A stretch of 43,615 nt of DNA from Labrenzia sp. 011. Its GTDB lineage: Bacteria; Pseudomonadota; Alphaproteobacteria; Rhizobiales; Stappiaceae. Shown one piece after another: positions 1 through 7,837 of the stretch (positions are counted from its first letter, which is position 1; each line of letters starts with the position of its first letter). Made by a program: the position numbers and the translations under genes. The notes under the pieces were generated by a model, which saw nothing but the letters and a program-made list of their open reading frames with translations, was not told where the DNA came from and made no database searches. The stretch covers positions 1 to 43,615 of the forward strand of contig NZ_QCYM01000030.1 in the NCBI RefSeq assembly GCF_003075075.1, read 5' to 3'.

Positions 1-1
1 A

Positions 2-169
2 ACTAGTATTGTCCTTAGGAGTTTAGTCCGAAATCAAGGAGCTGATGCGAATAACGTTGTCAGAGAATTGGCTAGAAAAATCAATGATAGTCAGATCGGT
101 CAGTATCTATACAGATGGCGTGTTGGTCACTTTCTAATTGAGCTGGGTAAGGATCAATGTTCCGCTTGA
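2..169 (+). CDS. 3' end of an unidentified gene (partial)
   Basis: An open frame enters the window from the left and ends at TGA 167-169, giving 55 residues with a protein-like mix of charged and hydrophobic residues and a basic, aromatic end (RWRVGHFLIELGKDQCSA). No start is visible, so it would be the C-terminus of a gene lying mainly outside the window. It overlaps the last 16 bases of the convergent integrase gene. Base composition is A+T-rich like the integrase, so I infer it is cargo of the same element. I do not recognise a family, and a chance open frame of this length cannot be excluded. Confidence 0.4.
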   Translation, partial: TSIVLRSLVRNQGADANNVVRELARKINDSQIGQYLYRWRVGHFLIELGKDQCSA

Positions 170-2001
170 TAAAGGCTCCTTAAATCTAAACTCGGATATT
201 TGACTTTTTGAATTTCCTCGTACAGTTGTCTGACTTTATACCCTTTGCCATATCGTCCATCCATCGCATTTTGCTCAGTCCATCCATTGATGGCTACCCG
301 GAATTCTTGAGGCACACCAGCTTCGCGAAGAGCATCGTTGAAATTGCTTCTGAAGCTGTGAAAGACTTTTTTTCTCGGAACCAAAATGTCGAGTGACGTA
401 AGGAAGGTTTTGAACCTCTTCGAGAACATTGTTGATGGCTTGTCGGCTAACCCTTGTGAAGCCTCAGGGAACAAACGTCCCTTGTCTTGTTTGTCTGCCC
501 AGTCGATGAAGCCAAACCTAATAAGCTCCGGGTGAAGCGGGATGTCTCGTTCTGAGTTCTTGTTTTTCAACCTCTTCACAAAAGTGTCCGGTTCGTAATC
601 AATTTCTTCAGTGTCATTGACAGAAACGTACCAAATCCGGTCAGCTTGCCGAAGATCACCTTTCTCTAGCTGAAGGATCTCGTTCATCCTCATGCCAGTC
701 CATAGCGCGAGCAATGGTGCCCAGTAGCGGTGGCGTTTGATGATGTGGGGCCCGGAGCGGGTTGCTCCATGTTCGTCGTTTAGGCATCCAGTGTATAGCG
801 GAGCGGAGAAAATTCGTTGAAGTTCTTCCGTGCTGAAGGGTTGGTAGCCGTCATTTGAATTGGAGTATTTGGCTGCTCGCTTCGGTCCGACGATCTCGAC
901 ATTTGAGGCCGGATTGCGATCTATCCACTCTTGGCGAACGGCATGATCAAACGCTTTCTGGAGAATTGCCAGGTTTTTTCTACCTTCAGAAACACGGTTT
1001 GGCTTGTTGCCATTTATAGCTTCGTACGCTTCTACGGCTTGTCGCAGTTTCTTGCTTTTGTAGTGTTGCGAAACGTGGGGGGGGATATGCACAAATAGAT
1101 CTGCTAACTGTTGGCATTGGTCTCTCGCGACGTTTGTTAGCAAAGTCGCATTACCCAGCTCTTCCTCCAACACGCGGAAAACAATGTTGTGTTGTGAAAG
1201 TCGGGAGCTGCCGACTTCTTTTTCCCTGCGTGCACGATAACTGCGAACGAGATCGCCGATAGTTTTTCTACTTCGATTGAGTGGTTGCTCCAACTCAAAA
1301 CCAGGCTTTAGGGCGCTTGCGAAGAAGCTGTCGGATAGAGAGGGGTGCTGGCCGTTTTCCATGGCCTCAACAACCCTTCGCGCGCGCTCTACATCGGCGC
1401 GAACGATAAGTTTGCACAGTCGTTGAAACCGCTGATTTGAAATCACTTCTGTCGGATATCTTTTCCCGTTTTCCGTAAGGATGGCTTCCTTCCCCAGATA
1501 TCCATGTTTCACGAGTAGATTTAGACAGGTCCAATGTTTTGATTTTTGGGACCCATCAACAAGACCTATGTCGACACCTTTCTGAACATTCAATGCGTCT
1601 CCCAAATCGTGCTGAGCATCGCTAAGCAGGTCGTTGAAGCGTGGGTCATTATCATCCAACAAATATCCCCCTTCGCTTTCCGCATCGCGTTCACGTCGGT
1701 GGAAATAGACAAGCGCCAGTTGATCGACTTCGTGGTCCATCAGTGAAAAATTGCACCCGGGTTCATCGACTATATGTAGCGCTGGGCTTTGAGCTCGTTG
1801 GGCTTCTTTTCGGTAGCGCTTTATCTCTGTATCTGTCTCGACTGCAAAGAGGTGCGCTCGCTCGACTGCATCGCTCCAACTAAGAGAGCCCAACCGTTCG
1901 ACCCAAGCTGTTTTTCCAACGTATTTTTGAATGTCTTGCGGGACAGGGCGGCGAAGTTTCCGGCCCTTTGTATCCTTGGTCAAATAGCGTGGTTTAGACA
2001 T
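154..2001 (-). CDS. Tyrosine recombinase / tRNA-targeting integrase
   Basis: Site-specific recombinase of the phage integrase family, 615 residues, which would integrate and excise the element it sits in. The N-terminus (basic, RPVPQDIQKYVGK near residue 20) resembles the DUF6538 domain of large proteobacterial integrases. The C-terminal catalytic domain shows the first Arg in ALWTGMRMNEI (about residue 438), the HSFR box (about 548-551), Trp in INGW at the third His/Trp position (about 574) and the likely nucleophile Tyr in GRYGKGY (about 584). I chose ATG 2001 because a GAGG lies 10 bases upstream; ATG 2010 is possible but has GAGG almost touching it. The gene is A+T-rich compared with the chromosome to its right and reads away from the 3' end of tRNA-Met, the usual layout for a tRNA-integrated island. 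All catalytic residues look intact. Confidence 0.93.
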   Translation of the reverse strand: MSKPRYLTKDTKGRKLRRPVPQDIQKYVGKTAWVERLGSLSWSDAVERAHLFAVETDTEIKRYRKEAQRAQSPALHIVDEPGCNFSLMDHEVDQLALVYFHRRERDAESEGGYLLDDNDPRFNDLLSDAQHDLGDALNVQKGVDIGLVDGSQKSKHWTCLNLLVKHGYLGKEAILTENGKRYPTEVISNQRFQRLCKLIVRADVERARRVVEAMENGQHPSLSDSFFASALKPGFELEQPLNRSRKTIGDLVRSYRARREKEVGSSRLSQHNIVFRVLEEELGNATLLTNVARDQCQQLADLFVHIPPHVSQHYKSKKLRQAVEAYEAINGNKPNRVSEGRKNLAILQKAFDHAVRQEWIDRNPASNVEIVGPKRAAKYSNSNDGYQPFSTEELQRIFSAPLYTGCLNDEHGATRSGPHIIKRHRYWAPLLALWTGMRMNEILQLEKGDLRQADRIWYVSVNDTEEIDYEPDTFVKRLKNKNSERDIPLHPELIRFGFIDWADKQDKGRLFPEASQGLADKPSTMFSKRFKTFLTSLDILVPRKKVFHSFRSNFNDALREAGVPQEFRVAINGWTEQNAMDGRYGKGYKVRQLYEEIQKVKYPSLDLRSLYQAEH

Positions 2002-2017
2002 GTCCGACATGCCTCAA

Positions 2018-2039
2018 GTGTACCACGAATGTGTACCAC
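2018..2039. repeat. Two direct GTGTACCAC repeats upstream of the integrase
   Basis: GTGTACCAC occurs at 2018-2026 and again at 2031-2039, 13 bases apart, between the integrase start and the tRNA 3' end. Short direct repeats at this place can be arm-type binding sites for integrase or an excisionase; that role is inference. Confidence 0.45.
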
Positions 2040-2102
2040 TTTGCCAAACAGAAGTGTTGCAAGACAGTATCTTGCAGGTAAATCAAAGGCTTTTGAGGTG
2101 GG

Positions 2103-2140
2103 TGGTAGCGGAGGAGGGACTTGAACCCCCGACACGCGGA
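2103..2140. other. Putative attachment site in the 3' part of tRNA-Met
   Basis: The tRNA gene is complete through CCA, and an integrase gene with foreign composition starts about 100 bases beyond its 3' end. Integrases of this class commonly use the 3' half of a tRNA as attB and restore it on insertion. The matching direct repeat that would mark the other end is not in this window, so the exact core is unknown. Confidence 0.4.
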
Positions 2141-2179
2141 TTATGATTCCGCTGCTCTAACCAGCTGAGCTACTCCGCC
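2103..2179 (-). tRNA. tRNA-Met (CAT), elongator type
   Basis: A 77-base cloverleaf on the minus strand. The acceptor stem GGCGGAG pairs with CTCCGCT (G-U at the first pair), the D arm is AGCTCAGCTGGTTAGAGCA, the anticodon stem GCGGA/TCCGC encloses loop ATCATAA with anticodon CAT, the T arm contains GTTCAAGTC, and CCA is encoded. A normal first pair region and the overall sequence match my memory of alphaproteobacterial elongator tRNA-Met. A CAT anticodon also occurs in tRNA-Ile2 (lysidine), which I consider less likely. An integrase gene lies immediately past the 3' end. Confidence 0.95.
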
Positions 2180-2220
2180 ATCCTGCGGTGCGGGCCGTAA
2201 GGCCCTCGCGATGTGGGGTG

Positions 2221-2249
2221 CTTATAGTGAGGCTGCGGGCGGGCGTCAA
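2221..2249 (-). promoter_or_regulatory. Sigma-70 type promoter of tRNA-Met
   Basis: Read on the minus strand there is TTGACG (2244-2249), a 17-base spacer and TATAAG (2221-2226), a near-consensus -35/-10 pair. It lies about 40 bases upstream of the mature tRNA 5' end at 2179. A small GGGCC/GGCCC hairpin lies in the leader. Confidence 0.75.
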
Positions 2250-2290
2250 GCGGGGAATTGATGCCTGCCCGGTTTGTCTTGCCGTTGCCT

Positions 2291-3469
2291 TCAGGCGGCG
2301 GAAACCGGGCTTTCCGCCTGTGGAAAATCGATCGCCCAGGTGCCGGTGCGTTCGGTCTTGTGGATCCAGCCGCCGCCCAGGACGCGGGCGGTTTCGTCGT
2401 CATTGTCGAAGAAGACGCAGGCCTGGCCGGGAGCGACGCCGGTTTCGCCGTTGGCCAGGTCCACAAAGGCCTTGCCGTTCAGCATCCGCAGGGTTGCCGG
2501 TGTGGGCGGGCGGGTGGAGCGGACCTTGGCGAAGATCTCGATCTCATCGCCCTCGTCGAGCGGCTGGTCGCCGATCCAGTTGAGCTCGCGCAGGAGAATG
2601 GTGCGGGTCGCCAGGGCGTCCCTCGGGCCGACGACCACGCGGCGGGTTTCCGGGTCGAGGCGCACCACGTAAAGCGGCTCGCCGGTGGCGACGCCGATGC
2701 CGCGGCGCTGACCGATGGTGAAATGGATGATGCCCTCATGGGCGCCCAGCACCCGCCCGTCCATATGGACGATGTCGCCGGGCTCGGCCGCATTGGGGCG
2801 CAGCTTGCGGATGACGGCGGCGTAGTCGCCGTCGGGCACGAAGCAGATGTCCTGGCTGTCCGGCTTGTTCGCCACCGAAAGGCCGAATTCGGCGGCCAGT
2901 TCGCGCACCTTCGCCTTCGGCATGCCGCCAAGGGGGAAGCGGACGAAATCCAGCTGTTCCTGGGTGGTGGCGAAGAGGAAGTAGCTCTGGTCCCGGTCGA
3001 GATCGGCGGGGCGGTACAGCGCGCGCCTGTTGCCTGCCTGGGCGGAGCGGACATAGTGGCCGGTGGCCAGGGCGTCGGCGCCCAGATCCCGGGCGGTCTT
3101 GAGGAGATCGGTGAACTTGACCGTCTGGTTGCAGGAGACACAGGGGATCGGGGTTTCGCCGGCGATATAGCTGTCGGCGAAACGGTCCATCACCTGTTCC
3201 TTGAAGCGGCTTTCGTAGTCGAGCACATAATGGGGGATGCCGATGGTTTCCGCGGCGCGGCGCGCATCGTGGATGTCGACGCCGGCGCAACAGGACTTCG
3301 CCTTGCTGACGGCCGCGCCGTGATCGTAAAGCTGCAGCGTGACGCCGATGACGTCATATCCCTGCGCCTTCATCAGCGCGGCAACGACAGAACTGTCGAC
3401 GCCGCCGGACATGGCGACCACGACCCGCGTGTCTTCCGGGCGGCCGGGAAGGTCCAGACTGTTTCGCAT
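2291..3469 (-). CDS. mnmA: tRNA-specific 2-thiouridylase MnmA
   Basis: Transfers sulfur to C2 of the wobble uridine (U34) of tRNAs for Lys, Glu and Gln, using ATP and a persulfide carrier. The 392-residue protein has the PP-loop SGGVDSS at 21-27, the catalytic Cys113 in PCVSCN and its partner Cys209 in SQDICFVP, and FTIGQRRG further on. ATG 3467-3469 is chosen because GGAAG lies 9 bases upstream and the family starts shortly before the PP-loop; the frame stays open about 60 codons further upstream but that stretch is not family-like. It diverges from fliK across a 340-base region. Length and motifs are normal. Confidence 0.95.
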   Translation of the reverse strand: MRNSLDLPGRPEDTRVVVAMSGGVDSSVVAALMKAQGYDVIGVTLQLYDHGAAVSKAKSCCAGVDIHDARRAAETIGIPHYVLDYESRFKEQVMDRFADSYIAGETPIPCVSCNQTVKFTDLLKTARDLGADALATGHYVRSAQAGNRRALYRPADLDRDQSYFLFATTQEQLDFVRFPLGGMPKAKVRELAAEFGLSVANKPDSQDICFVPDGDYAAVIRKLRPNAAEPGDIVHMDGRVLGAHEGIIHFTIGQRRGIGVATGEPLYVVRLDPETRRVVVGPRDALATRTILLRELNWIGDQPLDEGDEIEIFAKVRSTRPPTPATLRMLNGKAFVDLANGETGVAPGQACVFFDNDDETARVLGGGWIHKTERTGTWAIDFPQAESPVSAA

Positions 3470-3647
3470 CAATTGCACTTCCAGAAAGTTTCGTGTCCTG
3501 ACCGGCAGGGCGGCATGAACCGCGTTTCCTGCCCTTGCGCCGTCAAGATGCGGCGCGTGGTCCGATCTCCAGGTTGGCGGCACTATACAGATAAGCCGTG
3601 CCGCTGCCAATTCCATGGTCCGCATGGCAGGCACGCATTGCCGCATG

Positions 3648-3660
3648 GGCAAAGCTTGCC
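3648..3660. promoter_or_regulatory. 13-bp palindrome GGCAA-N3-TTGCC before fliK
   Basis: GGCAAAGCTTGCC lies 77 bases upstream of the sigma-54 promoter at 3738-3753, a normal distance for an enhancer. The same arms occur in the fliF promoter region (7752-7764) and at 39945-39957. Because flbD lies in this cluster, I infer a FlbD binding site. I cannot confirm the match to published Caulobacter ftr elements. Confidence 0.5.
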
Positions 3661-3737
3661 GCCCGGTGCGTGGCGCTTTCGCGCGGCAGGGCGAAAATTT
3701 CCCAACGAAAACAGATCGATGGATGGGCTGGCCAAAC

Positions 3738-3753
3738 TGGCCCGGTGCTTGCT
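3738..3753 (+). promoter_or_regulatory. Sigma-54 promoter of fliK-flgD
   Basis: TGGCCC-GGTGC-TTGCT matches the sigma-54 consensus TGGCAC-N5-TTGCW with one mismatch, and the invariant GG (3739-3740) and GC (3751-3752) are spaced exactly 10 bases apart. Transcription would start near 3764, about 45 bases before the proposed GTG start of fliK. The sigma-54 activator FlbD is encoded in the same cluster. Confidence 0.75.
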
Positions 3754-3809
3754 TTCCCTTTCGCAGACGAGATGTGTCCGCGAGGCGGGCGAAAGGATCG
3801 GGGGCGCGG

Positions 3810-5735
3810 GTGCTGCCATTTGGATTGACTACGGATGTTTCCGCCGGGGCGCTGGCTGCCGGAAACGGTGCCTTGCAGGGCGCCGGTCAGAAGCAGGGGC
3901 CCAACGGCAAGGCACCGGCCGGTGCCGGTTTCGCGGTCGAGCTCGGCGCGAGCGAAGCCGGGCAGGGAGCGAATGCTTCCGGGACTCCACCGCGCGATGG
4001 TGCCCGGAGCGACGGGCCGGTGCGCGGAGCCGCGGCAGGGATCAGGGTCAGCCTCGATGCGCCGCTGGTCGACGATGTGCCGCAAGGTCCGGCCGGTCCG
4101 GCGATGAGCGGCGCACCACTGCCGGAAGGCGGGGAGGGCGCCGAGCCCGTTGCGGCCGACGACACTGGCGAGCCGGCAGAAGATATCCTTTCCGAAGACG
4201 GCCTGGTCGCAGCGCTCGTGCTGCCCGTGGCGGAGCCTGCCCCGGCGGTGCCTGCCGCAGTGGTACCTCAAGTGTCTGTGGACGGGCTTGCCGGTGCGGG
4301 TGCCGGTGTCCGGGAGGCGGACCGGGGCGGACGTTTGCCGCTTCAGGGCGGCGAAGGCGCCGGCGGGCGCATGCCCGGGGGCGCGCTGCCGGGGCAGGGT
4401 GTTTCCGGACTGCCGGAAGGGCTTCCCAAGAGGGATGCCGGGACGGCGGGCGGTGCCGGGCAGGTGCCGGCAACAGGAGCGGGCATGACGGGCACTTCCG
4501 GGGAGATGCCGGACGTCACCGCTTCGGGTAGCCAGGCCGCCGGGCCGGCGGAACGCAGATGGCAAAGCGAATTGCCCAGGGAACTCAGGGCGCAGACGGC
4601 GCCCCTGCCGCAGGCTTCCGCAGTTTCTCCTCAGGCGCAGGGTGCGGCCGGTGGGCTCATGGATGCCCTGGCATCCCTTCCGGCGGGTGAGGCGGAAACA
4701 GACCTGCAGGCAAAGCCATCCGGTCCGCAGAACGGGCCGGTTGCCGCGCAGCAGACAGGCACGCCGGCCATTGATGTCGCTCAGGCCGACGGAAACGCCG
4801 ATGTGGCCGCGCAGGGACGGCAGGCCGGTAGCACCACTGAGGCCGCTGCCGAGCCGGAGGAGCCCGTAAATGCCCAGGTTCGGGCCGGAGCGGTGTCGCC
4901 TGCCCAATCCGGGGCGGATACCACCAGGACACTCCGTCCGGACGGGGCTGGTATGAGTCAGTCTCTTTCAGGGGATGCGGCTGACGCCGACGGGAAGCCG
5001 ATGGCTCCGGATGCGCCGGCAATCACTGACAGGAGCGCCGAGCGCACCACTGCCGGTCCTGCCGGAGCGGAGGATACCCTGCGGCCCCAGGCGCGGCTGG
5101 CGGAGGGAGGCGCTGCGGCTCAGGCTGCTGCCGGACCTGCTCCGGCCGCGGCCATGATGACGGGCGATGAGGCGGATCTGGCCGGCAGTGGCGCCGACCT
5201 GAGTCTGACCGGAGAGGCGGGCGCGACGAGCGTGCGCGGCGGCGAGCTTACCGGAGCGATGCGCACGGAGAGCCTGCAGGCGCCGAACCAGAGCCAGTCC
5301 GCCCATGTGGCCACCCAGGTGGCTGCGGAAATCGCCCGCAATCTCAAGAACGGCCAGACCCGTTTCCAGATGCGCTTCGATCCGCCGGAGCTCGGCCGCG
5401 TCGAGGTCAACATGAAGGTCTCGTCCGACGGCGCCGTGCATGCGCATCTGATCGTCGAGCGTCCCGAAACGCTGGACATGTTCCTGCGCGATCAGCGCGG
5501 CCTCGAAAAGGCCCTGGAAGCCGCCGGTCTCAACCCGGGATCGGACAATCTGCAGTTTTCCCTGAAACAGGACGGCGGGCGCGAGTTCGGCTCCGGTGAC
5601 AGCCGTCCGGACCAGGGGGCGGGAAGCGGCCGGGAACAGGCAGAAGGGGGACCTGCGGAGGTCGACCCCATGTTGGAAGAAATTGTCCGGATGACGCTCG
5701 CGCAGCAGCGCGGCGGACTGGATATGAAGGTCTGA
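3810..5735 (+). CDS. fliK: Flagellar hook-length control protein FliK
   Basis: FliK is exported through the flagellar type III apparatus, measures the hook and triggers the switch from hook to filament export. About 500 N-terminal residues are Ala/Gly/Pro-rich low-complexity sequence, as is usual for this fast-diverging protein. The conserved C-terminal Flg_hook domain starts near [17 protein letters not shown] and includes [13 protein letters not shown], followed by a Gln/Gly/Asp-rich tail. The start is uncertain: GTG 3810 (641 residues) fits the sigma-54 promoter at 3738-3753, whereas the frame is open back to 3615, upstream of that promoter. flgD follows 32 bases later, an order common in alphaproteobacteria. 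Confidence 0.88.
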   Translation: MLPFGLTTDVSAGALAAGNGALQGAGQKQGPNGKAPAGAGFAVELGASEAGQGANASGTPPRDGARSDGPVRGAAAGIRVSLDAPLVDDVPQGPAGPAMSGAPLPEGGEGAEPVAADDTGEPAEDILSEDGLVAALVLPVAEPAPAVPAAVVPQVSVDGLAGAGAGVREADRGGRLPLQGGEGAGGRMPGGALPGQGVSGLPEGLPKRDAGTAGGAGQVPATGAGMTGTSGEMPDVTASGSQAAGPAERRWQSELPRELRAQTAPLPQASAVSPQAQGAAGGLMDALASLPAGEAETDLQAKPSGPQNGPVAAQQTGTPAIDVAQADGNADVAAQGRQAGSTTEAAAEPEEPVNAQVRAGAVSPAQSGADTTRTLRPDGAGMSQSLSGDAADADGKPMAPDAPAITDRSAERTTAGPAGAEDTLRPQARLAEGGAAAQAAAGPAPAAAMMTGDEADLAGSGADLSLTGEAGATSVRGGELTGAMRTESLQAPNQSQSAHVATQVAAEIARNLKNGQTRFQMRFDPPELGRVEVNMKVSSDGAVHAHLIVERPETLDMFLRDQRGLEKALEAAGLNPGSDNLQFSLKQDGGREFGSGDSRPDQGAGSGREQAEGGPAEVDPMLEEIVRMTLAQQRGGLDMKV

Positions 5736-5767
5736 AACAGGACGGAGATCCGTCCTTGGAGTGAAGC

Positions 5768-6427
5768 ATGACAACGGTTACCTCGGCATCATCGTCCCTC
5801 GCCCAGACGCAAAGCGCCTCCAGTCAGGAAGGGCTGATGGCCAGCTACGACCTGTTCCTGAGCATCCTGACGACGCAGATCCAGAACCAGGACCCGCTCG
5901 ACCCGATGGATTCGGCCGAATACACCAGTCAGCTGGTGCAATATTCGAACGTGGAACAGGGAATCCAGCAGAACAAGAACCTCGAGAGCATCATCGCCAC
6001 GCTGCAAAGCAATCAAAGCATGAGCTATGTCAGCTATATCGGCAATGAAGTGTCCGCGGATGCCTCCAGCACCCTGCTGTCGGGCAGCGAGGCCAGCTGG
6101 AACTACGACATCAAGGAAGATGCGACAGGAACTTTCGCCATCTATGACACCGCCGGGACGGTCGTCTACAGCGGCGATATTGAACTTGATGCCGGGTCGG
6201 GGACCTTCATCTGGGACGGGCGCACCGACGCCGGCACGGATGCTGCCGACGGCATCTACTCCATCGCCTTCAGCATGCAGGACGCCTCCAGCCGCGCGGA
6301 GCCCGTGACGACCGCCATCAAGGGCGTCGTTGACAGCGTCGACTGGTCGAGCGGCGAACCGATCCTGAAAGTCAACGGAAGCAACATTCCCGTAAGCTCG
6401 GTGACTTCGGTTTCCAGGCCGAGTTAG
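5768..6427 (+). CDS. flgD: Flagellar hook-capping protein FlgD
   Basis: FlgD forms the cap on which FlgE hook subunits polymerise and is then discarded. The 219-residue protein has the conserved N-terminal stretch FLSILTTQIQNQDPLDPMDS (about 30-49) followed by YTSQLVQYSNVEQ, then the beta-sandwich region with FIWDGRTDAGTDAADGIYS typical of the FlgD Ig-like domain. GGAG lies 7 bases before the ATG. It follows fliK closely and probably shares its sigma-54 transcript. Length is normal for the family. Confidence 0.95.
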   Translation: MTTVTSASSSLAQTQSASSQEGLMASYDLFLSILTTQIQNQDPLDPMDSAEYTSQLVQYSNVEQGIQQNKNLESIIATLQSNQSMSYVSYIGNEVSADASSTLLSGSEASWNYDIKEDATGTFAIYDTAGTVVYSGDIELDAGSGTFIWDGRTDAGTDAADGIYSIAFSMQDASSRAEPVTTAIKGVVDSVDWSSGEPILKVNGSNIPVSSVTSVSRPS

Positions 6428-7258
6428 GTTCCTTTCAGGATACGCGCACCGGGACCGGTGGGACGGCATGTCCTGTTGGGCGTTGGTGCTCCCGATGCCG
6501 CCGCGGTTCCGTCACGGCTCTTCCTTCCTGCGCATGACCGGTTCCGGGACGGCCCCGGTGCCGGTTGGTTGCCAGCGCAGGAGCCTGACCGGGGTCAGGA
6601 ACGGGCGGACAATGACGCCTGCCCCGGGATACCCCGGCGTTTTTCACACGATATCCATATGCAGCGGTGCGAGACGGTCCGCCGGCGGCTTCTGTCCTGC
6701 GGACCCGCAAGGGCCGGCCATGGTGTCGTCGGGCCGCGCTTGAGGTCTGGCGTCTGTGCGGGAGGCCGTAGCGTGCATCGGCCGTGTGATGTCACGTCGC
6801 TGTGGGGCCGCAGACGCAGGGTCTGTCGGCGGCTGTAGGCGCGGATCGGCCCGGCGGCGGCTCAACAGCCGTCCGAAAGCCGGTCCGGCAGCTTTTTTCC
6901 GTTCTTTTTCATATATTTTTATCTGCGGGGTTTCCGCCGTTCCACCGTGTTTGCGGGCCGAAATGCGCTTCGCGACAGGGTGCCGGTGTTCATCAAATCG
7001 CTCGAGAATGAGGATCCGGCCTCTCGCTTCCTGCGCAAGTACTTCGAATTGCGTCGCAAAATGCACGTGGGGCACTTAAGGTTAACGAATTCATATATTG
7101 GTGTTAAACAATTGAATGATTTTCTTTGCCAATTCCTAATTATCATTCATTAAATTTAGCTTTTATAGTTAATAAAAATACAATTTTGCTTTAGGCGTTT
7201 GTTAAGCGTCGACCTGTAGTCTGAAGTCTACATTGGTCATGGTTAGTGTGAGAGTACA
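6428..7258. other. 831-base region without a convincing gene
   Basis: The left two thirds are GC-rich with no coding signal I trust. From about 7076 the sequence turns sharply A+T-rich up to the sciP start, with several TTAA tetramers (7076-7079, 7082-7085 and others) but none in the exact TTAA-N7-TTAA arrangement. The A+T-rich part is probably the regulatory region of sciP. I cannot fix a promoter. Confidence 0.4.
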
Positions 7259-7534
7259 ATGACCGAACAGATTCGTTCGCGTGTTAAATATGTTATCGGG
7301 CCTGACGGCAGTCCGCTTACCATTGCAGACTTGCCGCCAACATCCACCAAGCGATGGGTCATCCGTCGCAAGGCGGAGGTGGTCGCTGCCGTTCGAGGGG
7401 GGCTTCTGTCCCTTGAGGAGGCCTGCCAAAGATACACTCTGACGGTGGAGGAATTCCTCTCCTGGCAGAGTTCGATCGAAAAGCACGGTCTGGCCGGTTT
7501 GAGGGCGACCCGGGTTCAGCAATACCGGAACTGA
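7259..7534 (+). CDS. sciP: SciP-type CtrA inhibitor (DUF1153)
   Basis: Small helix-turn-helix protein of 91 residues of the DUF1153 family. In Caulobacter, SciP binds CtrA and blocks its recruitment of RNA polymerase, restricting CtrA-dependent transcription in part of the cell cycle. Family features are the N-terminal RVKYVIGPDGSPLTIADLPP, the WVIRRKAEVVAAVRGGLLS helix region and the C-terminal YTLTVEEFLSWQ with a basic end. It lies just upstream of the fliF operon, as I recall in Caulobacter, and is followed by its own terminator. The name rests on family and context; DUF1153 proteins outside Caulobacter may differ in role. Confidence 0.88.
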   Translation: MTEQIRSRVKYVIGPDGSPLTIADLPPTSTKRWVIRRKAEVVAAVRGGLLSLEEACQRYTLTVEEFLSWQSSIEKHGLAGLRATRVQQYRN

Positions 7535-7575
7535 TCCCGGCGAACAAACGAACGGCGCACAGGATGCGCCGGAAA

Positions 7576-7599
7576 GGGTCGGCCATGCCGGCCTTTTTT
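7576..7599 (+). terminator. Rho-independent terminator after sciP
   Basis: GGGTCGGC and GCCGGCCT flank a CAT loop, forming a stem of about 8 pairs (two or so are G-U), followed directly by six T. It lies about 40 bases past the sciP stop and separates sciP from the fliF promoter. Confidence 0.8.
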
Positions 7600-7635
7600 A
7601 TTTCGCCCGTCGCGGGAAACTTATCCAAACATTAA

Positions 7636-7662
7636 TGAGGTGGGCAGTTTTTCCCCACCTCA
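7636..7662. repeat. 9-bp inverted repeat in the fliF upstream region
   Basis: TGAGGTGGG (7636-7644) and CCCACCTCA (7654-7662) are perfect inverted copies around a 9-base spacer. No T-run follows the hairpin, so it is not a standard terminator. It may be an operator or an RNA hairpin; the role is unknown. Confidence 0.6.
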
Positions 7663-7726
7663 ATTGCGTTTTGCAGTATGAGAAAGCGCGGAAACCTGCC
7701 GATCCATCCCCGGCTGTAAGGTTTTG

Positions 7727-7741
7727 TTAACCAGTTGTTAA
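7727..7741. promoter_or_regulatory. CtrA binding site upstream of fliF
   Basis: TTAACCAGTTGTTAA is an exact TTAA-N7-TTAA motif, and both halves extend to TTAACCA. It lies about 100 bases before the fliF start. The fliF operon is a known direct CtrA target in Caulobacter. Confidence 0.82.
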
Positions 7742-7751
7742 CCACCCGGGC

Positions 7752-7764
7752 GGCAAATTTTGCC
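7752..7764. promoter_or_regulatory. 13-bp palindrome GGCAA-N3-TTGCC in the fliF promoter
   Basis: GGCAAATTTTGCC is a perfect palindrome (6+1+6) that begins 10 bases after the CtrA site. Its arms are identical to those at 3648-3660. A repressor site for FlbD here would mirror the known repression of fliF by FlbD in Caulobacter; this is inference. Confidence 0.5.
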
Positions 7765-7837
7765 CATCGAAGGTGTGGCATGTCTGACCGACTCCAACAA
7801 TAACGGCAGAACATGCTTCAGATGCGGGCGGGCATTC

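Noticed and set aside
2258..4531. Long plus-strand open frame opposite mnmA
   Set aside because: mnmA on the minus strand has all catalytic motifs; the plus frame is Gly/Arg/Ala-rich with no family-like sequence, a shadow of GC-rich codon use.
6947..7153. Short plus-strand frame ending in A+T-rich DNA (includes VPVFIKSLENEDPASRFLRK)
   Set aside because: The middle looks somewhat protein-like, but there is no ribosome binding site and the end reads into A+T-rich sequence. It could be a gene remnant; not strong enough to list.
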